Source: Rutpela maculata
Taxonomy: Eukaryota > Arthropoda > Insecta > Coleoptera > Cerambycidae
DNA: 64,000 nucleotides
NCBI GenBank assembly: GCA_936432065.2
Contig: OW386285.2
Span: forward strand, 367,847,249-367,911,248
Direction: 5' to 3'
Numbering within the stretch: position 1 is the stretch's first letter; every line of letters begins with the position of its first letter. Positions 46,536-59,120 of the stretch are shown here, piece after piece. The notes beneath the pieces were generated by a model. It did no database searches. It was not told the DNA's origin and saw only the letters and a program-made list of their open reading frames with translations. A program made the translations under genes and the position numbers.

Positions 46536-47352
46536 CATAGCCAGTAAAATTAGACTTTAAAATGTAAATACCTCTGGCGTAAGGTTTTACAACGTAAAAC
46601 TTTAAAAAAATAATGTTCGAGCTGTAATAGATTTCAAACTGACTTTACTTAAGCAGATCTTAAACTTAAAATCTCGACGTTTCAAGGATTCTAAGCCTAT
46701 TTGGATAATAAAAATTTTCAAACATTTTTTTGCGTCACTAGACGTGGAAATAAAATGAATGAAAAAAAAAAGAAGTGTATTGTTGAAATCAGAATAACAT
46801 CTACTTCCGAATGGTACAATAAAAAATGGATCTTATATTGAAAAATAAGGAAGTTTGTGTGCCTCGTAAAATTAGACTTTAGAATAGAAATACCTCTAGT
46901 GTAAGGTTTTTGTAACGTAAAACTTTAAAGAATAATGTTCGAGCTGTAATAGATTTCGAACTGACTTTACTTAAGTAGATCTTAAACTTAAAATCTCGAC
47001 GTTTCAAGGATTCTAAGCCTATTTGTGCAATAAAAATTTTCGAAAATTTTATTGCGTTACTATACTTCCACTGGATGTGGAAGTAAAATGAATGAAAAAA
47101 AAAAGAAGTGTATTGTTGAAATCAGAATAACATCTACTTCCGAATGGTACAATAAAAAATAGTTGTTATATTAAAAAATAAGGAAGTTTGTGTGCCAAAA
47201 GGCACTAAACTTCATCCAATCCATAGCCCGTAAAATTAGACTTTAGAATGGAAATGCCTTTAGTGTAAGGTTTTATAATGTAAAACTTTTAAACGATAAT
47301 GTTCGAGCTGTAATAGATTTCGAATTGACTTTACTTAAGCAGATCTTAAGCA
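46536..47352. repeat. Tandem repeat, ~320-365 bp unit, carrying ACTTCC ends
   Basis: Starts of the shared block GTAAAATTAGACTTTA lie near 46542, 46866 and 47230, so there are two full units and one partial. Each full unit contains an ACTTCC-family end (ATCTCGACGTTTCAAGGATT ... ACTTCCACTGGATGTGGAAG near 47063-47082), followed by GAAGTGTATTGTTGAAATCA. The element end was therefore present before the duplication. A related junction recurs at 51.53-51.67 kb. Confidence 0.75.
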
Positions 47353-47799
47353 TGTAAATACAAACTAAACTTCATTTTCGCATCTCAAAGTGCTATAAAA
47401 GATGGTACGAATAGTTCTATAATAAATTGGAACCTTTTGATTACTCGTAACAACTCTTACCATAATAGTATAAAGAATATAAGACAGCGAAAATACTGCC
47501 AGTAATTTTCAGTCGCTATAAAGAAAGCGTCCGAGTTTTAAAAAGATAGAATCTTTTATCTTTTTTGCGCGTTATTGTATAATTTGCTTCAAAGCTTCAC
47601 TTGCTTCTAGGACAAATTATATAATGGAAAGGCAACAGTCGCGTAACAAGTGGCCTCTAAAGTAAGTATATTCAAATCAGCCTTTATTAAGAGAAAAATT
47701 CCATTAATTTTATACTCGTAACTGGAACAAAGAAAATGTTTAATTAACGCCAAATAACTATCTAGAGGTAAAATTAAAATTTAATGTGATTATTTTACT
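47353..47799. other. Unassigned intronic stretch
   Basis: AT-rich, without supported features. Confidence 0.35.
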
Positions 47800-48165
47800 C
47801 GATAACATGTTAGCCAATGAAGGCGCGTTTTTTGACAACATGGCACCAATCAGATGTTATTATTAGTGGTAAACTAACCTTGATCGGCTTTTAATAGTAC
47901 CAACACGAAAAAGTATCGCTCTAATTTTCTCTATCGACGCATCGACATATTTATCGCAATAATATTTTGACATATGTCATGTTTTGTGTCGTGAAATGTT
48001 TTCCGCAAATAGGACCACTAGTGCTTTCAAACTATTTCTCCATTTTTTTTCTAGCTTTTATTGCTTATTGTTAATGTAACTTGTAAATTGTAGTATTGTA
48101 TTATATATTTAGTAATATAATAATATAAACATATAAATAATAATAATAATAACAAAAACACATAA
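47800..48165 (+). repeat. Dispersed repeat, copy 1 (partner at 63.63 kb)
   Basis: It shares blocks with 63632-63895 in the same order: TTAGCCAATGAAGGCGCG-like start, CACCAATCA, CGTGAAATGTTTTCCGCAAA, TAGGACCACT, TTGTAAATTGTAGTATTGTA, AGTAATATAATAATATAAA. Copy 1 has about 80 extra bp in the middle. No ORF. Confidence 0.7.
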
Positions 48166-49017
48166 CATATAGCGTTAGTACAGTAACTAGAGGTTTTAAC
48201 TTTGGAGAATAATAAAATATGAATTAGATTTCGTTCATTTTTGGCAACTGAATAGCAAATGCATCAGAGAAAACTTTAGATATTATGCGGAGGCTTACTA
48301 ATTTATAGAAAGTAGATTCCTTTTCATGGGGGTCGACTAAAAAAAATGAAAACATTAGAGGGAAAGAGAATACAATTTTGAGAATAGGCTTTATTCAACT
48401 TTTCATATAAATTGATAGTCTTTAATTTGTAATGACTTGAATACTGAGGTTTGAAAAAAGAGGTATTTCAAAACGATCTTCGTCAAATAACTCGAAAAGT
48501 AGTACATCGAGCGAATAATGCTAAAGACAAATAAAAAACCACTAAATTAAGGATAAATTTCGTTTTTTTCTAATTTCTGTGAAATTAATGGTTTCGGAGA
48601 TCTGAAAGTACAAAAATGGCGTCCGAACATTTAACAAATTAGGATTTCAAATGACTTTTGATTATTTCTGTAGCATAAAAAATAAATAAGTAAGGTGCTT
48701 TTTCATATTTTTCTAATAAAGATGCGGCCATTTTGTTAATTTAAGTGGTCAGCAATTAAAAAGAAAATATTCTTTTATTAAGTCACTTGTTTAGAAAAAA
48801 ATTGCATTTTAAGCTATAGAGGGATTTTTTAAAAAACGTAACATTTTTGTTTCTCTGGAAATATCTCAATAAATATTACTTACTTCGAATAAATGGTGGA
48901 TATAAAAAATAAAGCTTGTAAACCGAGAGTGAATCTGTTTTTATTATATATTTATGTAGAATTAATATATTTAAGTTCATAGAAGGCATCCGAACGTTAA
49001 TAGGATGAAGTATTTTG
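48166..49017. other. Unassigned intronic stretch
   Basis: AT-rich. Nothing supported. Confidence 0.35.
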
Positions 49018-49080
49018 TTTAAGAAACTATGGATGGGGATGGTGATACTGATAGGGTGGTAGTGAGGATGAATGAAGTAA

Positions 49081-51318
49081 ATAAATAAATAAATAAATAA
49101 TTTATTCATGTTCAGAACCAATGGTTTTACATAAGTTAAAATTACAAATATTGTATATAACATCACACAGAAGTACAAATATTGTATATTACAACATACA
49201 ATGGTAAACAAACATTGAAAATAATTTAACACATAGTAACATTACATAAATATTCATTAAATGAATAGTATGCTCCCTTCAGCAGAATTTGTTTAATATT
49301 ATAATGGAACTTATTTTCCGGCAACATCCTGATATTGAGTTTAAAGAATTTTGGGCCATAATAATTTGTTGCATTTCTAACCTAGTAAAATCTATTTCTC
49401 TGCCTAGTATCGTGTTTATGAATTTCACCATGTGAAACATAGTCATTTAAATTTTTTTAAACATGCATAAGAGCAGCTAGAATGAAACAACTAGGGGCAG
49501 TCAAGATATTCAACTCGCTAAATTTTTGTTTGACGTTCTCTCTAAATGGTAAACTCAACATTACTCTCACGACACGTCTTTGAAGTGAAAATATTCTGTT
49601 CAGATGAGCTGAGTGTCCCCAAGTTATTATTGCATAGGAAAAAACACTTTAGCGAGAAATAAACCGTTTTTATCACACTCAGAGGCAACTCAGTTCTTAG
49701 ACTCATAACCAGATCAATTACCTTCGACAATTTACTAGCCAGATAGTCTACATGTTGATCCCAGCACAGTTTAGCATCCACAATTACTCCTAAAAACTTA
49801 ATATTATCGGGATTATCAAAATGATCTAATCTCCGAGTTGAGAAAATCATACTTTGTGTTTTCAATTCATTTAAATTTAATTTGTTTGCTCTGAACCAAT
49901 CAGAAGCCTGCAACTGTGAGCGCTGCATATTATGTTGTAGATCATTAAAATTTTGATTGATGTTTATCATAGTCGTATCATCAGCAAATAGTACAACCGA
50001 AGTGTCCTTAACGCAGTTAGGTAAATCATTTACGTAAATTAAGAATAATAGTGATCCTAATACGGAACACTGTGGAACTCCAAATCTTACTTTTACGGAT
50101 GATGACGCCATTCCGTTGTGTACAGTTGTTTGATCCCCGTCACTCAGGTACGATTTTAAAAGATTAAGTACTATAGGTTGAAGACCATATCTACAAAGTT
50201 TAGAAGCAAGAATATCATGTTGCACACAGTCGAAGGCTTTTGACAAGTCACAGAAAATACTTCCGGCAAGGCGTTTGTTCTCAAAAACGTCTATTATTCT
50301 TTCATTCATTTTGTTAATTGCCATCGCTGTAGATTTACCAGAACGGAAACCATATTGACAGTCTGATAAAATATTATTTTGTTCAAAAAAGGTGACAAGT
50401 TGTTGAAATGGGGCTTTTTCTATTATTTTCCCCAAAGTAGGTATGATAGATATAGGACGATAGTTGTTCATATCATTAAAATCACCTTTCTTGAATAGCG
50501 AAATCACTTTGGATGTTTTAAGACATTTCGGAAAAGTTCCGCTTTTTATGCATAAATTAACCAATTTGGTGAAAGGTATAATGATAATGTCCTGTACGCA
50601 TTTTATGATGTTGATATTCATGTCATATACGTCTTTGCTTGGATTATTTTTGAAATTATTAAAGATATCTCTCATTTGAATGTAAGAGATCTCTGAAAAA
50701 CTGAATGAATTGTTTATCATAGGATTTGTGGTAAACAAGGTGATGGGATTAATAGGACTTGCTACGTTTTTTGTGATTTCAAATGCTATATTTGAAAAAA
50801 GTTATTGAAGTCGTTTGAATTTAAATCAGAGTCAGAGTTCCTTGAACTTTTCTTGCCTTTATTACGCTTTGAGTTAATTAGATCCCATGATGCTTTTGAC
50901 AGGTTTGAGCTGCGAGAAATGCAAGACTTTTTTTGTAGAAATCAATTTTCATTCTATAGATCTTTCTATATTCTTTAACTCTGTCATCTATACCCGATAA
51001 GTTTGGGTATTGTTTTTTTAAATAATTTAGAAAATTTAGTTTCTCGCGCATTTCTCGTAGTTCGTCATTATACCATTCTACCTTGGGCTGTTCCGATGTT
51101 ACTTTTTTATTTTTATGGGTAAAGCAAGGTTTATTTGTTCGATAATAAAGTTTAGAAAAATGTTAATTTTTTCGTCACAAGTCATTTTTGTGTTATTAAT
51201 AAAGTACCAATCTGTTTTGCTTAGGTTATTATAAAAAGTATTAAGACCCGCCTCCGTTACAGGCCTGTATTTTATTTTCTTTGATCTTGGCATTTTTTTA
51301 GTAACATCTAGCTCTAAT
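49081..51318 (-). mobile_element. CR1/Daphne-like non-LTR retrotransposon, 5'-truncated
   Basis: It is flanked by the 6-bp direct repeat AAGTAA (49075-49080 and 51319-51324). On the minus strand it ends AATAAATTATTTATTTATTT, a polyadenylation signal merging into an ATTT tail. The 5' end lies within the region before the RT, so the endonuclease is lost. Confidence 0.8.
49542..51318 (-). pseudogene. Reverse transcriptase of the 49-51 kb element, broken
   Basis: A pre-RT segment (to 51099) is separated by frameshifts from a long open RT (50738-49542). That RT has NYRPISIIPTLGKIIEK, CDLSKAFDCVQHD, FGVPQCSVLGSLLFLIYVND, the active site FADDTT, and FLGVIVDAKLCWDQH. The usual PQG reads PQC, so a conserved glycine is changed. 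The C-terminus past 49640 departs from the family and ends early, suggesting a further frameshift. Confidence 0.82.
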
Positions 51319-51541
51319 AAGTAATATTTTGAGGTCTTTGATTTTGTACACACACTAAATCACAATTTTTTTCACCCCATTTAATAATGGAATGGGGGTG
51401 CTAAAGGGGTGGCTAATGCAGACCTACAGAATTTTTTTTGCTCAAACTTAAAATCTCGACGTTTCTAGACATTCTAAGACTATTTCGACAATACAAATTT
51501 TCAACTTTTTTTTTATGTCACTACTTCCATTGGATGTGGAA

Positions 51542-52063
51542 GTAAAATGAATGAAAAAAAAAGTATATTGTTGAAATCAGAATAACATCCACTTCCGAAA
51601 GGTATAAATGGGTGTTATATTGAAAAATAAGGAAGTTTGTGTGCCAAAAGGCACTAAACTTCATCCAATCTGACCTAAAAAAAAATCAGCTCATGGACGG
51701 TACCAATATTACCCTTGTGCCAAGTTGTATCAAAATCGGTTAGGTAGTTTTGGCACTATCGTGTCTGCATACATACATGCACATATTGCACATGCACACA
51801 TATGTACATACATACATAAGCATAGAAATTTTTTGAAAACCACTTTTTCGTGTTCCTGGCACCTCACCACTAGTCTATTCTTGAATTTCTATTACAATTG
51901 TCGACCACGACAAAACAAAAGGCCATATATTTTTAAATTTTTAATTTCAGCAGGCATATTTATTTTTTATTTATTTTTATTTATGTTTTTATTTAAGACC
52001 TTATTTATATTAACGTCCTGGCGGAGTTTAACTATAGCTATTTCACCACTCAACCAGGATTCC
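51542..52063. repeat. Dispersed repeat flank and unassigned intronic sequence
   Basis: 51542-51670 matches the segment after the ACTTCC end in the 46.5-47.4 kb tandem repeat (AAGGAAGTTTGTGTGCCAAA, AAACTTCATCCAATC). The following TATCAAAATCGGTTAGGTAG is a phrase common to insect transposable elements. Beyond 51830 nothing is supported. Confidence 0.6.
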
Positions 52064-52312
52064 TATACATAAACAACAACACAACAACCATTTCCTGCGA
52101 CATTGCCATCTGTCAGAGCTGAGACTCGAACTCAGGAGAGTAGATCGACTAGCCGTGTTGACTCTCAAACAACCATAATATATTCCACTTCTGCCATTTC
52201 GGCAATATGTGAAAAATGCTACTACACAACCATACCCTAGCCAGGATTCGAACTCAGGACCCCGCGGTCGTAAGCTTAACACCGCCGTAAGCACTGTGCC
52301 ACTGAGTCGGTA
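52064..52312 (-). mobile_element. Dimeric tRNA-derived SINE
   Basis: On the minus strand the element begins CCGACTCAGTGGCACAGTGC, a box-A-like tRNA head. It then has a box B (GAGTTCGAATCC, plus 52244-52255), and about 120 bp later a second box-B-like site (GAGTTCGAGTC, plus 52123-52133). It ends in a TTG-rich tail (TTGTTGTGTTGTTGTTTA). The two tRNA-like halves suggest a dimer. It would be transcribed by RNA polymerase III from internal promoters. Confidence 0.7.
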
Positions 52313-53113
52313 TAATTTATAATTATAAGTTAGCCATTTTTATAAAACTTTGTTAGTGTCATTAAGTCGCATACGAGAATATAATGTCGTGTGGTGTTTA
52401 CCCACTCTACTAAAAGTTGTAGAATGCGACATTCGAGAATGCATATTTTTAGAGTCATGCAAATTTCGGTAGTCATTTTCCCAAAGTCGTATGCGACTTT
52501 ACTAATAGAGATTCAAGAATAGACCCCCAGGTCTTCTTATTTTTCGATGTTGGACCAACTGTAGTAACTTCTCCATTTTTATGGGGTAGAGACGTAAATG
52601 ATTTACCTAACAAAAAGTTAATAATGGCAGTATTGTCTATAATGCCCTAGACAAACAAAACAGAATTTCTACCTTACATTATTCAAAAACTCTCCAGTTA
52701 TTATGTCAGTACATCGTCGCATTATAAAGCGTTTCCTTCAATTTTTTGAATGGACTGATACTTGCTACAGTACAAATCTTCAAAGTTCCTTTAAGACATT
52801 GCTTTTCAAATCGTTTATATTTTTTCTTAACGAACATTAAGGAATACATCGTTTCCATCTCTTTCACTTAGGTTTTTGCAATCTTAGACGTCGGTGTCAT
52901 TGGAAGACAGATACCGGAATGCCATTTTTAGAACTACTACAAACGATAATCATTAAGTTTGGAAAAGGTGTTCTTCTGACGTGAATTTAAAAAAAGAAGA
53001 AATAGAAGAGACAGTGGAACGAGCAAAAATATTAAAACCATGAACGAGATTATGATAATCTATTTTCTATTATTTTTTAATTGGAAAAAAGGTAGAACTG
53101 GAGCTAGAATATA

Positions 53114-53159
<46 letters not shown>

Positions 53160-53982
53160 AAGTTGATTGGCTTCTGAAGTTTCCATTAGCCACATAAGAT
53201 CTATGTTTTAGAAGACGAATATGTTTAAAAATTTCTTTTAGAAGCAATATTGTTATTAAGAATTCTGGCTCAACGAGCATACAAGCTGGGACAAAAAAAT
53301 ACTATATAAATTATTCTTTAGTCTTTCAAATATTACAAATAATTATCTAGCACTGAGCATCGTATAAATTTCGTAAGGTGTATTTGCCATGGTAACAAAT
53401 ATTATACGGATCAGTATAAGTTAGGTTAGTATTAAGGATTAGAGGTCATTTTTAAAGAACAGTCGTCGTTAACCATCATATTGAAGCATTAACTTTAACA
53501 GCATTTGAAAGCTTAGGTTTTATTGTACGCAACCTAATAGGCTTTGGTCATGTAAATAAACTTTGTTTATTTTATGCTTCTCTTGCAATTTTGCTTAAAA
53601 TATGCATTAATAGCCTGACACTCTAACTAAAATGTACGCATAGCATCACCAAAATAAATGTTAATACCCATACAACTTAAAAAATACAAGTCAGTTGCAT
53701 TTTTTTCAAATTTGTTAATAATGAACTAAACTGTATATTGTTTGCAACCCTACTAAGTTTGGTTGAGCATCACGTTATGAGAGTCTCATCCTAGCAATAA
53801 TATTGACATCCTTACTCCAATATGTTGTTAGCCTCCCAACGTTATCAAATAATTTTAAATTACAGCAACCTTGCCGATATAATAGACACCTAACGTTTTT
53901 GATTATTAACTATTTATCCCAGATACAAGTTTCCACGATATTTTCATCCAGCGCCTCTGACCAGATCCATTGTCGTAAATAG
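52313..53982. other. Intronic stretch with a GT microsatellite
   Basis: A (GT)n run of about 43 bp lies at 53115-53157. No gene or element is recognised otherwise. Confidence 0.5.
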
Positions 53983-54370
53983 TTTCAACTGATCTATTTC
54001 ATGAAAGAAAGTTTGGTAAAAAGTGTTATAGCGGAAACTATGTTGGTATCACTAAAAATAGTAAAAAGATACTGCACATGTTGATCAACTCGTCTAATTT
54101 CCAAACTTTGTAAGAATGAAATACCTATAATATTATAATCGTACCATTGCTTTTAGTATCTTTAATTTTAGGCTTACTTTAATAAGTAGCATTAAAGATA
54201 CTAAAAACAATGGTATGATTAAAATATTATAGGTTTTTCATTCTTATAAAGTTTGGGAATTAGACGAGTTGGTCAACATGTGCAGTGACTTTTTACTACT
54301 TTTAGACTAACCTAGATTTCGTTCTGAGACTTTTTACCAAACTTTCTAACGTGTAATAGGTCAACTGAGT
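53983..54370. mobile_element. Hairpin MITE with ~185-bp arms
   Basis: The arms 53983-54170 and 54183-54370 are inverted copies (AGAAAGTTTGGTAAAAAGT, ACTGCACATGTTGA, AACTCGTCTAATT, ACCTATAATATT). Divergence is moderate and the loop about 12 bp. The ends read TTCAACTGATCTATT and its counterpart. No ORF. Confidence 0.75.
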
Positions 54371-55219
54371 TAAAAACATCAAAATCGACCCAGACGGTTC
54401 AAAGTGATGCGCTCACAAATATTTCAACGTTGGACTCGGGTTTATGAAACATTACAATCCAATCTGTTTTGAATTTCCAATTTATAACCGATTAATTTAA
54501 CACGTATAATACGAGGATATTTCTATCCCGTGTTATTTATAGATTTGTATGCATATCCAGAAACGATGCCCTTTTTAATTTTTCCAGTTGAGCGAGTATA
54601 GAGATATAATCAAATTAATAATTTTCATTGCACCGTACAAATATCTTCCTACACAAATTTATGTTAAATAGCTCTCTATTCGTGCGTGGCATCCATAAAT
54701 ATGAAATGACAAAGTTCAGCTTGAATTTATAAATCCATATTGTATAACAATGATGCTGCAAAATTCGTGAGTCTTGCCATTAAGGCACACTACTGACACT
54801 GAACTGAACTAAAATCTAACCTTAGTCATGAAGCTAGCTCCAGTTCTGTATGAACTTTTATGTACCCACAGTTTGTCTTCAGATGCCTTATATAGGAGGT
54901 TCAGATCATTGGTTACATGACTCCATTTTGATCGCTTAGTCGCCATATTGGTTTGAAATTGGCGGAGCATAGTTTTGTAATCGTTTGTTTTTCGGCTATT
55001 TATGAACCATTTTTTTGTTTCTTATTTGTTTGTTTGAAAAGTCTAAAAAGTCTGCCTACCAATTTGGAAGAAATGGGGGTGTCAGACTGGGAAAGAATAG
55101 TCACATTGTCACAAAAATCTGCCATACTATCGACATGTCGCACTATTCATCGTGTGTTAGCCACTGACGGAAACACTGGCCTGTAAAGGCTTCGTCTCTA
55201 TCAGAAGTAACACCACCAA
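54371..55219. other. Unassigned intronic stretch
   Basis: The ORF 54953-55186 has no recognisable domain. Nothing else is supported. Confidence 0.35.
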
Positions 55220-57116
55220 TAGCCCTGTCAATAAACGTTCAATAAGTGGGTCTAGAGGGAAATGCAGAGATCACTGTTTTTGACTTGAGGCTGTGTTTGT
55301 ACTATTTAGGAGGTAAACATACCAAAAGTCCCCGAACATAGGAGGTGGTAGGGTGCAGGGGAGCACGAGAAGGTCCCGGTTTTTTGTTTTTCTCTCATAT
55401 CTCGAAAACGGTTAGCCCTAATCAAAAAGTGGCTATACGCAAAATTAAGGCTGACTAAATTGTCTACAATAATGTTCCTATTAATTTTTTTCGTATCTGT
55501 TATGGTTCAGTAATGAATTGTATATCTTTTGACTGTATTCTAACTTTATTATAAATTTATTATAAATTGAGTAAACATTTTAACAACTATCATAGAAAAA
55601 AATTTCTTATACATATATCCATTTCACAGCAGACTAAACTCAAATTTCGAATAAATAATATCTTTGCGTTGTAAGTGTGCGTGCGCCTGTATATGTATGT
55701 GTGCGAATACCGTTTCTTGTAAACACTATAACTTCCGTTAGACTTAAAATATGTAATTAGATGTTTTCACTATATGCAAATTTGCATATTATTAAAATGA
55801 AGTACTCCATACATTAAAGCACTTACCAATATTTAAACACCATACTTTCATCTATCAATTTAAAATTTCAACAAATAGATAACAAAACTGAATAACTGAA
55901 CGGGTATTATTCAAAACGGGCTGTGACATCATCGATTGCATTAACATAACCTCAACTTTTAGGTTTTGTAAGTTTATTGTCATTTTTAATGATTGTATCC
56001 GCACTTCTCATTTGACACCAGTATGGCTCCAAGCAAACATTTAAAAATTGACGCAAATGATGTCTCAGTATTGTTGATTACTAAAAATGGGCTGCTAATT
56101 ATAGGTTGGATTTCCAACCTATAAAAATCGCCTTATTTTATTAGGGAGAAGATATTTAAAACTTTATGAACATTACATTGAACAAGATTTTAGTTGAAAG
56201 TACGAGAACCAAGCGGAAATTTTCATAATAGTGACATATCACTCGGAAATTTTTAAAGGATATGTATTTTTGAGGTTAGGTGTTTACGACCGATGACGTC
56301 AACAATATAGCTTAGTGTTTTGGGCGGTAAAATTTTAATTCAAATTTAAAAATACTTTTTCTTGGATATTACTCAACTGGTTGTGGAAATTCAAATGTTA
56401 ATTAAGTATTACTTTCACAGTCAATGAGATTTTAAAATTTGTGAAAACACCCAATTACAATTTGGAACATACGCAAAAGAGCATTTTACAATAATCTCTA
56501 TTGAAATTGGGCCATATCTGTAGTACATGGTGATAACCAGAGGCCCTACACTCTCATACGTAAAATAGATATGTTTCAAATTGTAATTAAATATTTTAAG
56601 TCTAACAGAAGTTATCGTGTTAACAAGAAACGGTATATACGCACACATACATATACACGCGCACACACACACTTACAGACGCAGGCATTTTTTATTCGAT
56701 ATTTGAGTTCAGTCTGCTGTGAACAGGGTATCTCTACAAGAAATTTTTTTCTACGATGGTTATTAAAATTTTTATTCAATTTACAATAAATTTATAATAA
56801 AGCTAGAATACAGTTAAAAGATATATATTTCATTACTGAATCATAACAGATACGAAAAAAATTAATAGAAACATTATTGTAAAAAATTTAGTCAGCTTTA
56901 ATTTTACATATAGACACTTTTTGATTAGGACTAACCGTTTTCGAGATATGAGCGAAGAACCAAAAACCGAGACCTTCTTCGTGCCCCCTGCACCCCCCAC
57001 CTCCTACGTTCGGGGACTTTTGGTATATTTACCTCCTAAATAGTCCAAACACAGTTCTCAAGTCGAAAATTGTGATCTCTGCATTTCCCTCTAGAAACCA
57101 TTCATTGACAGGACTA
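55220..57116. mobile_element. Foldback element, ~560-bp arms
   Basis: The left end TAGCCCTGTCAAT (55220) is matched by ATTGACAGGACTA (to 57116). Inverted blocks include TCTAGAGGGAAATGCAGAGA, CCAAAAGTCCCCGAAC, ATATCTCGAAAACGGTTAG, AATGAATTGTATATCTTTTG-like sequence and CCGTTTCTTGT. Arms run to about 55780 and from about 56560. The unique middle (about 780 bp) has no long ORF. Confidence 0.75.
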
Positions 57117-57119
57117 CAA

Positions 57120-57735
57120 CGTAAGTTGTGAAAATTAACAAAATAACAATATTAATGATAATAATAATAAGTAGGAGCACTTGGAACTGTTCAGAATTGC
57201 CATGATTGGAGTTTTCAACAACTGCCTTCCTATTTCTAGCACTTCCTCAGCATAATATGTTGTAGGATATAGTATATAAGCTAGTGCATAGTAAATGTTT
57301 AAAAGTTCGGATTCATCTAGTGTACTTTTCAATTGCAATTTACCGAAATAGAGTTTATTCAACAGACATGTTCAATATGTAAATCCCATGACAATTTACT
57401 ATCCGAGCAATTTCATGCTGCTCAATAGGCTAATATGTCTTCAGTAACTTGTATATTATGCGGCAACGGTCTCTGTAAATAGAAATGAATAAACACCGTT
57501 TTTTTATTATTATTAAGTATCAGTTTATCTCTTTGGAACCATAAACTAACTTCTTCCAATGTCGTCAACAAACATTGTTAGATGGCCTTTAGTGAGATAG
57601 TTAGGAAGATCGCTTACATATAACAAAAATAATAGGGGCTCGAAAACAGAGCCTTGAGGTACCCCATTGCTACATCGTGTGATTCTGATTCCATCCACTT
57701 AATCTTACTTTAACTATTCTGCCTTCCATATAACT
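57120..57735 (-). pseudogene. CR1-like reverse transcriptase relic
   Basis: On the minus strand, fragments read NGVPQGSVFEPLLFLLYVSD, LPNYLTKGHLTMFVDD, then after a deletion LEEVSLWFQRDKLILN, and lastly LYFGKLQLKSTLDESELLNI. That is the RT palm (PQG and FVDD sites) and thumb in proper order, with frameshifts and small deletions. Both element ends are lost. It abuts the right arm of the foldback. Confidence 0.7.
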
Positions 57736-59120
57736 TAGTATCCACGACAGGCAAACTAAATAATGTTTGAAAAAATTTGTACCGCCTTCCAAAGAGGCCG
57801 CTAAAAATGATGAAATAAAATATCACCGTTCCGTCGCCCAGTTAATTGAACCTTGTTACCTAATATCGTTATTGAGGTTGATGTAAAAACAACAACTTGT
57901 CACATTTGATCACGTCATTACAGACCTCTTCCTCTCTTTTAAGTGTGACATAATTTTTGGGTGTGTTCTACTTTTGGATTAAATCAGGTTAAATAACTAC
58001 AAATTACTTTTTTGAGCAAGAAATCTGGTGGAATATCGAAGAATTTGGAAATACCAATCAAGTCACGGATGAAGCTTGTGGTTCTGTTGGAGAATTTAGA
58101 GGTTGTCCGGGCCATGTGAGTGCTCGGAACAAGATTCGGGAGGTTCAGTTCAATAATGTGGGAAAACCCTAACCGAAGAGTTTTCCCACTAATTTTATTT
58201 TAACGTTTTATGTCGTGAAAATGATATAGTAAAACATTCTATTAATTTACAACAATTTACTTTTCTAATAAGAATTACTTCTAAGAAAATATCGTTAAAA
58301 CAACTTGCTGATAATTTCAGGGCTTTTTAAAACGGGGATTTTTACGCGTCAGAATTACGTATCTGCCTGGAAAACCAATGAGATTATGGATATAATTAGT
58401 TGATAATAGGTTCTAACTGTGTGTTAAAGGAAGCTTTCCTCTAAAACTCCTCAGAATTTCCTCTTTTATTGCTTGTACTGTGATTGATCTAAAGCAGTGG
58501 ACTTGTAAATATTGGCCAATCAGAATCCAGATAAATGCCACACAAGCTATTCGTAAAAGCGGCGGACGTTGATATTTTGTGGTTTAGGTTTAACCTTCAT
58601 CCGCTTCTGCAGTGACGGTACGCATCAGGTGACTAACCTAAAAGTTTATTTATATTTTGATGTTTGGATTGTTTGGAGTGAAAATATTATCATGTTATCA
58701 GTTTCTGGTTTATGTTTTATTAATTCTACGATCAAAATGAGTAAAGTGGAAGAGGGATATGTTAAAGGTGCAGCTGATAATTTACTTAAAGTAGACTTTG
58801 AAATGTTGAATAATTTTTTTATAACAAATTTTTCCCAAATGAAATATTTGTTCAGATTTTACAGCAGAAAACCTTTTTTTGTCTTTCAATATTAAGTGGT
58901 ACTGTCAAAAATAATATTTAGGAAGCATTTTCACTAGTATTATTACACAAAGGTACAAAGCAAACTTTTTTGGGCATTTTGATAATCCATTACAACCCAT
59001 CGGAATATATTGCAAATGGAAAATTTATCACTAAATCCGTTATAGTAATTGCATATCTTTGGTCTATTTTTATCAAAAATTTGAACAAACCCAATTTTTA
59101 TTCATGTATTTTGTTTTCAG
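57736..59120. other. Intron 3' part, with one possible short ORF
   Basis: Apart from the ORF at 58737 nothing is supported. A CCAAT-type box (TTGGCCAATCAG) occurs near 58514. The final TTTTGTTTTCAG is the splice acceptor. Confidence 0.45.
58737..58895 (+). CDS. Short ORF (52 aa), N-terminus of an unidentified protein
   Basis: ATG in context ATCAAAATGAG opens MSKVEEGYVKGAADNLLKVD and ends in TAA. The first 28 residues look like the N-terminus of transposon-encoded proteins common in insects (a charged start, then GYVK, NLLKV, FEML). The rest becomes low in complexity, as after a frameshift. Function unknown. It lies about 220 bp before the PDZ exon. Confidence 0.25.
   Translation: MSKVEEGYVKGAADNLLKVDFEMLNNFFITNFSQMKYLFRFYSRKPFFVFQY

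Larger units (their letters stand above)
49018..51541 (-). mobile_element. ACTTCC-family fragment (copy Z), split by an RT element
   Basis: The right part (51325-51541) reads on the minus strand from ACTTCCACATCCAATGGAAG through GACGTTTCA-type landmarks to CTCAAAATATTACTT. The left part (49018-49080) continues the family's CACCATCCCCATCC-like region. The join is exactly where the RT insertion lies. The far end is missing. Confidence 0.65.
42678..59120 (+). other. RhoGAP100F: RhoGAP100F/Syd-1 intron, 16,443 bp
   Basis: The donor is GTGAGT at 42678-42683 and the acceptor TTTTGTTTTCAG ends at 59120. The intron is filled with retroelement relics, ACTTCC fragments, a SINE, foldbacks and a GT microsatellite, each listed separately. 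All coding inside it is TE-derived or unsupported. Confidence 0.88.

Noticed and set aside
54953..55186. 77-aa protein
   Set aside because: It has a hydrophobic, low-complexity start and no recognisable domain; it lies in intronic sequence beside a foldback.
58569..58736. Upstream extension of the ORF at 58737
   Set aside because: The residues before the internal ATG look like translated AT-rich intron, and the better start context is at 58737.
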